NCBI GenBank assembly: GCA_965240325.2
Contig: OZ251228.1
Coordinates: 806,001-870,000, forward strand
Direction of reading: 5' to 3'
DNA length: 64,000 nucleotides
From: Rebecca billardiae RCC1528
Taxonomy: Eukaryota; Haptophyta
In this document: positions 32,601 to 44,600 of the stretch, piece by piece
How positions within the stretch are numbered: position 1 is the stretch's first letter
Layout: every line of letters starts with the position of its first letter
Notes under the pieces: generated by a model
Seen by the model: the letters and a program-made list of their open reading frames with translations, nothing else
Told to the model about the DNA's origin: nothing
Databases searched by the model: none
Made by a program: the position numbers and the translations under genes

Positions 32601-35600
32601 ACGGCTTCGAGGATCTTCTCGCTGGTGCGCCCGGTACCGACGATGGAACGGCCGGCACAGGGGCGGTGTACGTGCTTCACCTCACGCAGCTGCAACCACC
32701 GTCGCCTCCGGCTCCGCCACCGAGCCCACCGCCACCAACGCCACCGCCGATCCCGCCTCCGAGCCCGCCGCCTTCTCCGCCACCAAGCCCACCGCCACCA
32801 ACGCCACCGCCGAGCCCACCGCCATCGCCACCTCCGTCGCCGCCGCCGAGCCCGCCGCCTCCAAGCCCGCCGCCAATTCCACCGCCATCGCCGCCACCGT
32901 CCCCACCGCCGTCGCCGCCTCCGCCGAGCCCGCCGCCATCTCCGCCACCATCTCCGCCACCTTCGCCCCCGCCCAGCCCACCGCCACCGTCGCCACCACC
33001 GAGCCCGCCGCCGTCGCCACCACCGAGCCCGCCGCCGAGCCCGCCGCCACCGAGCCCGCCGCCATCACCGCCGCCAAGCCCGCCGCCATCACCGCCGCCC
33101 AGCCCACCGCCACCCTCGCCACCACCGAGCCCACCGCCGTCGCCACCGCCGAGCCCGCCGCCGAGCCCACCGCCGCCCACTCCGCCGCCGAGCCCACCGC
33201 CCGCCCCACCGCCTTCTCCGCCACCAAGCCCACCGCCGCCGACCCCACCACCGAGCCCTCCTCCATCGCCACCTCCGTTACCGCCGCCGTCACCGCCGCC
33301 GCCGAGCCCGCCGCCGTCCCCACCACCATCGCCGCCACCATCGCCGCCACCCAGCCCACCACCACCGTCGCCACCACCAAGCCCGCCGCCGTCGCCACCG
33401 CCGAGCCCGCCGCCGTCACCGCCGCCGCCGAGCCCGCCGCCATCACCGCCGCCAAGCCCGCCGCCATTACCGCCGCCCAGCCCACCGCCACCAACGCCAC
33501 CACCGAGCCCACCGCCGTCGCCACCGCCAAGCCCGCCGCCGTCACCGCCGCCGCCAAGCCCGCCGCCATCTCCACCACCATCGCCGCCACCTTCGCCGCC
33601 ACCAAGCCCACCGCCACCGTCGCCACCACCGAGCCCACCGCCGTCGCCACCACCGAGCCCGCCGCCGAGCCCGCCGCCACCGAGCCCGCCGCCATCACCG
33701 CCGCCAAGCCCGCCGCCATTACCGCCGCCCAGCCCACCGCCACCAACGCCACCACCAAGCCCACCGCCGTCGCCACCACCGAGCCCGCCGCCGAGCCCAC
33801 CGCCACCGAGCCCGCCGCCATCGCCGCCACCATCGCCGCCACCATCGCCGCCACCCAGTCCACCGCCACCGTCGCCACCACCGAGCCCACCGCCGTCGCC
33901 ACCGCCAAGCCCGCCGCCGTCACCGCCGCCGCCAAGCCCGCCGCCATCGCCGCCGCCATCGCCGCCGCCAAGCCCGCCGCCCAGCCCACCGCCGCCGAGC
34001 CCACCGCCCAGCCCACCGCCATCGCCACCTCCGTTACCACCGCCGTCACCGCCGCCGCCAAGCCCGCCACCGAGCCCACCGCCCGCGCCGCCACCGTCGC
34101 CGCCGCCAAGCCCGCCACCTCCGACTCCACCGCCGAGCCCGCCGCCGAGCCCACCGCCATCACCGCCGCCGAGCCCACCACCACCGAGCCCGCCGCCGAG
34201 CCCACCACCGAGCCCGCCGCCGTCACCGCCACCAAGCCCACCGCCGCCGAGCCCGCCGCCGAGCCCGCCACCAAGCCCACCACCTTCACCGCCTCCGAGC
34301 CCGCCGCCACCAAGCCCACCGCCGAGCCCACCGCCGAGCCCGCCACCTTCTCCGCCACCGAGCCCGCCGCCTCCGAGCCCGCCGCCGAGCCCGCCACCGT
34401 CACCGCCACCATCGCCACCGCCGAGCCCGCCGCCGCCCAGCCCGCCGCCCAGCCCGCCGCCCAGCCCGCCGCCCAGCCCGCCGCCGAGCCCGCCGCCTCC
34501 GAGCCCCCCGCCAAGCCCACCGCCATCGCCTCCACCCTCGCCCCCGCCCAGTCCACCACCACCCAGTCCTCCGCCGAGCCCACCGCCAAACCCACCACCG
34601 TCACCGCCTCCGAGCCCGCCGCCGCCAAGCCCGCCGCCGAGCCCACCGCCGAGTCCGCCACCTTCTCCGCCGCCGAGCCCGCCGCCTCCGAGCCCACCGC
34701 CGAGCCCACCGCCGTCACCGCCACCATCGCCGCCTCCGAGCCCACCGCCGCCGAGCCCGCCGCCGAGCCCACCGCCAAGCCCGCCGCCAAGCCCGCCGCC
34801 GAGCCCGCCGCCTCCGAGCCCGCCGCCAAGTCCACCGCCCTCGCCACCACCCGCTCCGCCGCCGAGCCCGCCGCCTCCGAGCCCGCCGCCAAGCCCGCCG
34901 CCGAGCCCACCGCCATCACCGCCGCCGAGCCCGCCGCCCCCAAGCCCGCCACCGAGCCCACCGCCGGCGCCGCCTCCGAGCCCGCCGCCAAGCCCGCCGC
35001 CGCCGGCGCCGCCGCCGAGCCCGCCACCATCGCCACCTCCGTTGCCACCACCGTCACCGCCGCCGCCAAGCCCGCCACCATCGCCGCCGCCGTCGCCGCC
35101 ACCTTCGCCGCCGCCAAGCCCGCCGCCGCCGAGCCCACCGCCGAGCCCGCCGCCATCGCCGCCACCTCTACCGCCGCCGTCGCCGCCGCCGCCAAGCCCG
35201 CCACCGAGCCCACCACCCGCGCCGCCACCGTCACCGCCGCCAAGTCCGCCGCCGCCGAGCCCACCGCCGAGCCCGCCGCCATCGCCACCTCCCTCTCCGC
35301 CGCCGTCACCGCCGCCGCCAAGCCCGCCACCGAGCCCACCACCCGCGCCGCCACCGTCACCGCCGCCAAGCCCGCCGCCGCCGACCCCACCGCCATCTCC
35401 GCCTCCGAGCCCGCCACCATTGCCCCCGCCGAGCCCGCCGCCGCCAAGCCCGCCGCCAAGCCCACCGCCGTCGCCTCCGCCGAGCCCGCCGCCATCACCA
35501 CCACCACCCACTCCACCTCCGAGCCCCCCGCCAAGCCCGCCACCTTCGCCACCGCCGAGCCCGCCACCGCCGAGCCCACCGCCGAGTCCACCACCATTGC

Positions 35601-38600
35601 CGCCGCCCTCACCGCCACCGAGCCCACCGCCGCCCAGCCCACCACCCAGCCCGCCACCAAGCCCTCCGCCATTGCCACCGCCAAGCCCGCCGCCGCCAAG
35701 CCCGCCGCCCAGCCCGCCACCTTTGCCGCCGCCGTCGCCACCACCCAGCCCGCCGCCGCCCAGTCCGCCACCCAGCCCACCACCGAGCCCGCCGCCGAGC
35801 CCGCCACCGAGCCCGCCGCCGCCGAACCCACCACCGTCGCCGCCGCCGTCGCCGCCGCCGTCGCCGCCGCCTAGCCCGCCGCCCTCGCCGCCGCCAAGCC
35901 CGCCACCGAGCCCGCCGCCAAGCCCACCGCCCTCGCCTCCGCCTTCCCCGCCGCCTTCCCCGCCGCCGTCGCCGCCGCCGTCGCCACCTCCCAGCCCGCC
36001 GCCCAGCCCGCCGCCCAGCCCGCCGCCCAGCCCGCCGCCATCGCCACCGCCGTCGCCGCCACCGAGCCCGCCGCCGAGTCCACCGCCGAGCCCACCGCCA
36101 TCACCGCCACCCAGCCCGCCGCCCTCGCCGCCGCCCAGCCCGCCGCCCTCGCCGCCGCCGAGCCCGCCGCCGAGCCCTCCGCCGAGCCCACCGCCTTCGC
36201 CGCCACCGAGCCCGCCACCGAGCCCACCGCCCAGCCCGCCTCCCTCGCCGCCGCCTTCCCCGCCGCCTTCGCCGCCCCCCTCGCCGCCCCCGAGCCCGCC
36301 CCCGAGCCCGCCGCCCAGCCCGCCGCCCTCGCCACCGCCCTCGCCACCACCAAGCCCGCCCCCGAGCCCGCCGCCGAGCCCGCCGCCGAGCCCACCGCCG
36401 TCGCCGCCACCCTCGCCGCCGCCGAGCCCTCCGCCGAGCCCGCCTCCAAGCCCGCCGCCGTCACCACCGCCAAGCCCGCCGCCGAGCCCGCCGCCGAGCC
36501 CGCCGCCGAGCCCGCCGCCGTCGCCGCCACCCTCGCCGCCGCCGAGCCCTCCTCCGAGCCCGCCCCCAAGCCCCCCGCCGTCGCCACCGCCGAGCCCGCC
36601 GCCGAGCCCGCCGCCGAGCCCGCCCCCCTCGCCGCCGCCCATCCCGCCGCCGAGCCCGCCGCCTTCGCCGCCGCCCTCGCCGCCACCGAGCCCGCCGCCG
36701 AGCCCGCCGCCTTCGCCGCCACCGAGCCCGCCACCGTCGCCACCGCCGAGCCCGCCGCCGAGCCCGCCGCCGAGCCCGCCGCCGAGCCCGCCGCCGAGCC
36801 CACCACCGTCACCGCCACCCTCGCCGCCGCCGAGCCCTCCGCCGAGCCCGCCCCCAAGCCCGCCGCCGTCGCCACCGCCGAGCCCGCCGCCCAGCCCGCC
36901 GCCGAGCCCGCCGCCGAGCCCGCCGCCGTCGCCGCCGCCGTCGCCACCGCCGAGCCCTCCACCCTCGCCGCCGCCATCGCCACCACCGAGCCCGCCGCCG
37001 AGCCCACCGCCAAGCCCACCACCGTCACCGCCTCCGAGCCCGCCGCCACCAAGCCCGCCGCCGAGCCCGCCGCCGAGCCCGCCGCCTTCTCCGCCACCGA
37101 GCCCGCCGCCCCCGAGCCCGCCGCCGAGCCCGCCGCCCTCGCCGCCGCCCTCGCCGCCGCCGAGCCCGCCGCCGAGCCCACCGCCAAGCCCGCCACCGTC
37201 ACCGCCTCCGAGCCCGCCGCCACCAAGCCCGCCGCCGAGCCCGCCGCCGAGCCCGCCACCGTCTCCGCCACCGAGCCCGCCGCCCCCGAGCCCGCCGCCG
37301 AGCCCTCCACCCTCGCCGCCCCCCTCGCCGCCACCGAGCCCGCCGCCGAGCCCACCGCCAAGCCCACCACCGTCACCGCCTCCGAGCCCGCCGCCACCAA
37401 GCCCACCGCCGAGCCCACCGCCAAGTCCTCCGCCTTCTCCGCCACCGAGCCCGCCGCCCCCGAGCCCGCCTCCGAGCCCGCCACCGTCACCGCCACCCTC
37501 GCCACCGCCCAGCCCACCACCGCCCAGCCCGCCGCCGAGCCCGCCGCCCAGCCCGCCGCCCAGCCCGCCGCCCAGCCCACCGCCACCGAGCCCGCCGCCG
37601 AGCCCGCCGCCAAGCCCACCACCATCACCGCCTCCGAGCCCGCCGCCACCAAGCCCACCGCCCAGCCCACCGCCGAGTCCGCCACCTTCTCCGCCACCGA
37701 GCCCGCCGCCCCCGAGCCCGCCGCCGAGCCCGCCACCGTCACCGCCGCCCTCGCCACCGCCGAGCCCACCACCGCCGAGCCCGCCCCCGAGCCCGCCGCC
37801 CAGCCCGCCGCCCAGCCCGCCGCCCAGCCCACCGCCACCGAGCCCGCCGCCGAGCCCACCACCGTCGCCTCCGCCCTCGCCCCCGCCCAGTCCACCACCA
37901 CCCAGTCCACCGCCCAGCCCGCCGCCAAGCCCGCCACCTTCTCCGCCACCGAGCCCGCCGCCTCCAAGTCCACCGCCCAGCCCACCACCAAGCCCACCGC
38001 CGTCGCCACCACCAAGCCCGCCGCCGCCAAGTCCGCCGCCGAGTCCACCACCGTCACCGCCACCATCGCCGCCTCCGAGCCCACCGCCGCCGAGCCCGCC
38101 TCCGAGCCCGCCGCCCAGCCCGCCGCCAAGCCCGCCGCCGAGCCCGCCGCCTCCGAGCCCACCGCCGAGCCCACCACCGTCACCGCCACCATCGCCGCCT
38201 CCGAGCCCGCCGCCGCCCAGCCCGCCGCCGAGCCCACCGCCAAGCCCACCACCCAGCCCGCCGCCCAGCCCGCCGCCTCCGAGCCCACCGCCCAGCCCAC
38301 CGCCCTCGCCACCACCTTCTCCGCCACCGAGCCCGCCGCCCCCGAGCCCGCCGCCGAGCCCGCCACCGTCACCGCCACCCTCGCCACCGCCGAGCCCACC
38401 ACCGCCGAGCCCGCCCCCGAGCCCGCCGCCCAGCCCGCCGCCCAGCCCGCCGCCCAGCCCACCGCCACCGAGCCCGCCGCCGAGCCCACCACCGTCACCT
38501 CCGCCCTCACCCCCGCCCAGTCCACCACCACCCAGTCCACCGCCGAGCCCACCGCCAAGCCCGCCACCTTCTCCGCCACCGAGCCCGCCACCTCCGAGTC

Positions 38601-41600
38601 CACCGCCCAGCCCACCACCGAGCCCACCGCCGTCGCCACCACCAAGCCCGCCGCCGCCGAGTCCACCGCCCAGCCCACCACCGTCGCCGCCACCATCGCC
38701 GCCTCCGAGCCCGCCGCCACCAAGCCCACCGCCCAGCCCGCCGCCGAGTCCGCCACCTTCTCCGCCACCGAGCCCGCCGCCTCCGAGCCCGCCGCCGAGC
38801 CCACCACCGTCACCGCCACCATCGCCGCCTCCGAGCCCGCCGCCGCCCAGCCCGCCGCCGAGCCCACCGCCAAGCCCGCCACCAAGCCCGCCGCCGAGCC
38901 CGCCGCCTCCGAGCCCGCCGCCAAGTCCACCGCCATCGCCACCACCCGCGCCGCCGCCGAGCCCGCCGCCGCCAAGCCCGCCGCCAAGCCCGCCGCCGAG
39001 CCCACCGCCATCACCGCCGCCGAGCCCGCCGCCCCCAAGCCCGCCACCGAGCCCACCGCCCACGCCGCCACCGTCGCCGCCGCCAAGCCCACCGCCGCCA
39101 AGCCCGCCGCCGAGCCCGCCGCCAAGCCCGCCACCGTCACCGCCGCCGAGCCCGCCGCCACCGAGCCCACCGCCGAGCCCACCGCCGAGTCCGCCGCCTT
39201 CTCCGCCGCCGAGCCCGCCGCCCCCGAGCCCGCCGCCGAGCCCGCCACCGTCACCGCCACCCTCGCCACCACCGAGCCCGCCGCCGCCGAGCCCGCCGCC
39301 GAGCCCGCCGCCGAGTCCGCCACCTTCTCCGCCACCGAGCCCGCCACCTCCGAGTCCACCGCCGAGCCCACCACCGTCGCCTCCACCCTCGCCCCCGCCC
39401 AGCCCACCACCACCCAGCCCTCCACCGAGCCCGCCGCCAAGCCCACCACCGTCACCGCCTCCGAGCCCGCCGCCACCAAGCCCACCGCCCAGCCCGCCGC
39501 CGAGTCCGCCACCTTCTCCGCCACCGAGCCCGCCACCTCCGAGTCCACCGCCGAGCCCACCGCCGTCACCGCCACCATCGCCGCCTCCCAGCCCGCCGCC
39601 GCCCAGCCCGCCGCCGAGCCCACCGCCAAGCCCGCCACCAAGCCCGCCGCCGAGCCCGCCGCCTCCGAGCCCGCCGCCAAGTCCACCGCCATCGCCACCA
39701 CCCGCGCCGCCGCCGAGCCCGCCGCCGCCAAGTCCGCCGCCAAGCCCGCCGCCAAGCCCACCGCCATCACCGCCGCCGAGCCCGCCGCCCCCAAGCCCGC
39801 CGCCGAGCCCACCGCCCGCGCCGCCACCGTCGCCGCCGCCAAGCCCACCGCCGCCAAGCCCGCCGCCGAGCCCGCCGCCAAGCCCGCCACCGTCACCGCC
39901 GCCGAGCCCGCCGCCACCGAGCCCACCGCCGAGCCCACCGCCGAGTCCGCCACCTTCTCCGCCGCCGAGCCCGCCGCCCCCGAGCCCGCCGCCGGGCCCG
40001 CCACCGTCACCGCCACCCTCGCCACCGCCGAGCCCGCCGCCGCCGAGCCCGCCGCCGAGCCCGCCGCCGAGTCCGCCACCTTCTCCGCCACCGAGCCCGC
40101 CACCTCCGAGTCCACCGCCGAGCCCACCACCGTCGCCTCCACCCTCGCCCCCGCCCAGCCCACCACCACCCAGCCCTCCACCGAGCCCGCCGCCAAGCCC
40201 ACCACCGTCACCGCCTCCGAGCCCGCCGCCACCAAGCCCACCGCCCAGCCCACCGCCGAGTCCGCCACCTTCTCCGCCACCGAGCCCGCCACCTCCGAGT
40301 CCACCGCCGAGCCCACCGCCGTCACCGCCACCATCGCCGCCTCCGAGCCCACCGCCGCCGAGCCCACCGCCAAGCCCGCCGCCGAGCCCACCGCCATCAC
40401 CGCCTCCGAGCCCACCGCCACCAAGCCCGCCGCCGAGCCCGCCGCCGAGCCCTCCGCCGTCACCGCCGCCGAGCCCACCACCACCGAGCCCGCCGCCGAG
40501 CCCGCCGCCAAGCCCACCACCGTCACCGCCGCCAAGCCCGCCGCCACCAAGCCCGCCGCCGAGCCCGCCGCCGCATCCGCCACCTTCTCCGCCGCCGAGC
40601 CCGCCGCCACCCAGCCCACCGCCGAGCCCACCGCCGTCGCCGCCACCGGCGCCGCCGCCATCACCGCCACCTCCGAGCCCGCCGCCGAGCCCGCCGCCAA
40701 GTCCACCTCCGTCACCGCCGCCAAGCCCACCGCCACCGAGCCCGCCGCCAAGCCCACCGCCGTCTCCGCCGCCCCTGCCACCGCCGAGCCCGCCGCCACC
40801 GAGCCCGCCGCCGAGCCCACCACCACGCCCGCCACCGTCACCGCCGCCGAGCCCGCCACCACCGAGCCCGCCGCCAAGTCCACCGCCAAGCCCGCCCCCA
40901 GCTCCGCCACCGAGCCCGCCGCCACCGCGTCCGCCGCCAAGCCCGCCGCCCTCCCCACCGCCCCTACCTCCGCCGAGTCCGCCGCCGCCAAGCCCACCGC
41001 CAAGCCCGCCGCCACGCCCACCGCCATCGCCACCGCCGAGCCCACCGCCGCCAAGCCCGCCGCCAAGCCCGCCGCCAAGCCCGCCGCCAAGCCCACCGCC
41101 ATCGCCACCGCCACCAAGCCCACCGCCGAGCCCGCCACCGAGTCCACCGCCATTACCGCCGCCAAGCCCGCCGCCACCGAGCCCTCCGCCGAGCCCACCG
41201 CCCAGGCCACCGCCGTCGCCGCCACCGTCGCCGCCACCGCCGAGCCCGCCGCCATCGCCGCCGCCCAGTCCGCCGCCCGCGCCGCCCCCCAGCCCGCCAC
41301 CGCCGAGCCCACCGCCGAGCCCTCCACCGGCGCCTCCACCGCTTCCACCACCCAGCCCCCCGCCACCGGCACCGCCTCCGAGCCCGCCGCCCTCGCCACC
41401 GCCATTCCCACCCCCTAGCCCGCCACCGCCGAGCCCGCCGCCGTCGCCACCGCCGGCACCGCCACCATCGCCTCCGCCAAGCCCGCCGCCACCATCGCCA
41501 CCGCCAAGCCCGCCTCCACGCCCACCCCCATCCCCGCCGCCATCGCCGCCGCCACCGACGCCGCCGCCGAGCCCACCGCCGAGCCCACCGCCATTGCCGC

Positions 41601-44600
41601 CGCCGAGCCCGCCACCGCCCAGCCCGCCTCCGAGCCCGCCCCCGAGCCCGCCGCCAAGCCCACCGCCGTCGCCGCCACCGCCGCGACCGCCGCCGGCACC
41701 GCCGCCAAGCCCGCCACCGCTGCCACCACCGAGCCCGCCACCGCCGAGCCCGCCGCCACCGCGGCCGCCGCCCAGTCCACCTCCATCTCCGCCGCCTCAG
41801 CCACCGCCTTCGCCCCCGCCTCCGATGCCGCCGCCGAGTCCGCCGCCGAGCGAACCTCCGAGTCCGCCACCGAGCCCACCGCCACCGAGCCCGCCACCAA
41901 GCCCACCGCCGCGCCCACCGCCGCGCCCACCGCCCAGCCCGCCACCGCCACAGCCGCCGCCGCTGCCGCCCCCGCTGCCACCGCCAAGCCCGCCGCCGAG
42001 CCCGCCGCCAAGCCCGCCTCCCATTTCGCCGCCGAGTCCACCACCGAGCCCGCCGCCACCGAGTCCACCGCCGAGCCCACCACCATCGCCGCCACCAGTG
42101 CCACCGCCTAGCCCGCCGCCGCCACGACCGCCGCCGAGCCCACCGCCCAGCCTGCCACCGAGCCCGCCTCCGAGCCCGCCGCCACCCAGCCCGCCGCCGA
42201 GCCCGCCGCCATCACCGCCGCCGGCTCCGCCTCCGTCACCGCCGCCGCCGACCGCACCGCCGAGTCCGCCGCCATCACCGCCACCGAGCCCGCCACCGAG
42301 CCCGCCGCCGCCGAGCCCGCCGCCGAGCCCGCCTCCATCGCCGCCGCCGATACCGCCGCCGAGTCCTCCGCCGCCACGGCCACCGCCATTCCCGCCGCCG
42401 CTGCCGCCGCCGTCGCCGCCGCCGAGCCCGCCGCCGCCTCTCTTGCCTCCCTCGCCGCTACCATCGCCGCCGCCGATGCCGCCGCCTTCCCCGCCGCCGT
42501 CGCCGCCCCCGGCGACGCCACCGCAACCTCCGCCGAGCCCGCCGCCGAGCCCGCCGCCGAGCCCTCCCCCGATGCGGCCGCCACGCCCACCGCCCGCGCC
42601 ACCGCCAGTGCCGCCACCGGTGCCGCCGCCGGTGCCGCCACCGTCGCCACCGCCGGCACCGCCGCCGGCGCCACCGCCAGTGCCGCCGCCGGCGCCGCCG
42701 CCCAGCCCGCCGCCGAGCCCGCCGCCGGCGATGCCGCCGCCGCCGCCGCCCAGCCCACCACCATCGCCGCCGCCCAGGCCGCCACCCAGCCTTCCGCCGC
42801 CGCCCCCATTCGCGCCGCCGCCGCCGTCGCCGTCGCCACCGCCGCCGTCACTGCCACCGCGCGCCCCACCGCCGCCGCCATCCCTGCCTCCTGCTCCGCC
42901 GCCGCCGCCGCGAGCTGAGCCGTTCCCGCCGCCATCGCCGCCGTCCGAGCCGCCGCTGTCGCCGCCGCCGAGCCCACCGTCTCCGCCCCCGCCGCCGCCG
43001 GGCACGACGACGTACCTCACGCTCACGATCGACCTCGGCGCGGAGGACTTTGGCGACACGGCGCGCGCGGAGCTTCTCGCCGGTCTGGAGGCGCTCACGG
43101 GCGTGTCGGCGTCGCGCATGACGATCGAGGAGGAGAAGGCCGCGTCCGTGTCCGTCGTGATCCGGATCTTCCAGACCGAGGCGGACGGGGTCGTGGACGT
43201 GGTTGGCGCGCTCGCGCCACAGTCCGACGAGGCGATCGGCGCGGCGCTCGGCTTTGGTGTCGTCGAGCGGCCGACCGAGCTGTTCGTCGGCTGCACGGAC
43301 GCGAATGCGCCCAACTACGACTCGACGGCCACATACGAGCCCGCGGCGGGTCTGTGCGTGTACACGTCGCCGCCTCCGCCGCCGTCGCCGCAGCCGCCGC
43401 GGCCACCGCCGCCGCCGAGCCCGTCGCCGCCCCGCCCGCCGCCGCCGCCCGCCCCGCCGCCGCCGTCGCCGCCGCCGCCTCCGCTGCCGCCGCCGCCCAG
43501 CCCGCCGCCGCCGCCCAGCCCGCCGCCGCCGAGCTCGCCGCCGCCGCCCAGCCCGCCGCCGCCCAGCCCGCTGCCGCCCAGCCCGCCGCCGCCCAGCCCG
43601 CTGCCGCCCAGCCCGCCGCCGCCCAGCCCGCCGCCGCCCAAGCGCTCGGAGAACGTGACCTCGTTCGAGGCGGTGCGCGCCGTGCCCAAGCAGCTCGACT
43701 TCTCGGCGGTGCCGTGGCTGGCGGAGGGCTCGGCGGTCAAGTGGCTGCCGAGCAGCGCCGGTCCGGAGGAGAGCTTTGACTGCACCGCCGCAGCGCTCGC
43801 CGAGCTCGGCGGCGAGCAGACGCTCGGCGCGGACCTGCTCGCCACCTTCGACGTGAGCGTGTCTGGGTACGGCTACCGCTTCTGCTACTTCAACCCGGGC
43901 GGCCTCGCCGAGTGGCGGCTCGAGCCGCTCTTCTTCCTCGACGTGTTCGACGTGACCGCCGCCTCGCGCGCCGTCGCGGTGGCGGGCGTGGAGGCGCGGT
44001 ACAGCTTCGCCGGCGTCGGCGTCGCGAGCGGCGACGCGGCGTTCTGGGTGGACGGCGCGGCCGCGGACTGCTCGGCGGGCGGCGTGGCCGCGCTGGGCGG
44101 CGAGCAGACCCTCGTCGGCTCGCGCGCGCTCTTCACGTTTGCGCAGACGGCGTCCGCGCTGCGGCTGTGCTTCCGCTTCCGCGACGAGCCGTTCGCGCTG
44201 TACGCGGGGATCACGCTGAGCGTGTACGGCCTGGACTCCGGACCGCTCGCGCTCGACACGGTCGTCGGCGCGAGCGTCGCGCTCAACGTGAGCGGCCCGG
44301 GCGTGAGCGGCGCAGACCGCGCGTACTGGGTGCCCGCTTCGGACATCAGCTGTGCGCGCGCGCCGCTCGCGGCGTACGGCGGCGTGCAGTCGGTGGGCGC
44401 GTCGGGCGTGGCGTCGTTCGTGCCCACCGTGGGCGCGGCGGAGCTCGCGGTGTGCTACGCCTTCGGCGCGCAGCCGTTCGCGCGGTACGCCGACCACACG
44501 CTCATCGTGCGCGCGGTCACCGGCCCCGCGACCACGGTCGCCGTCGTCGGCGCGTCCGAGCTGCTCGCGTTTGCGGGCGTCGGCCTGCGGGCGGGCGACC

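Noticed and set aside
32677-39063. Minus-strand open frame of about 2,100 codons rich in GGGLGGGD, and a forward Arg/His-rich frame of 3,508 codons
   Set aside because: Both are shadows of the CCN/Ser repeat, which contains no stops in several frames. The proline frame continues into real domains on both sides; these do not.
32696-43000. CRISPR-like or satellite array
   Set aside because: Repeats are contiguous 12-bp and 63-bp coding units with no unique spacers, in frame with flanking protein domains.
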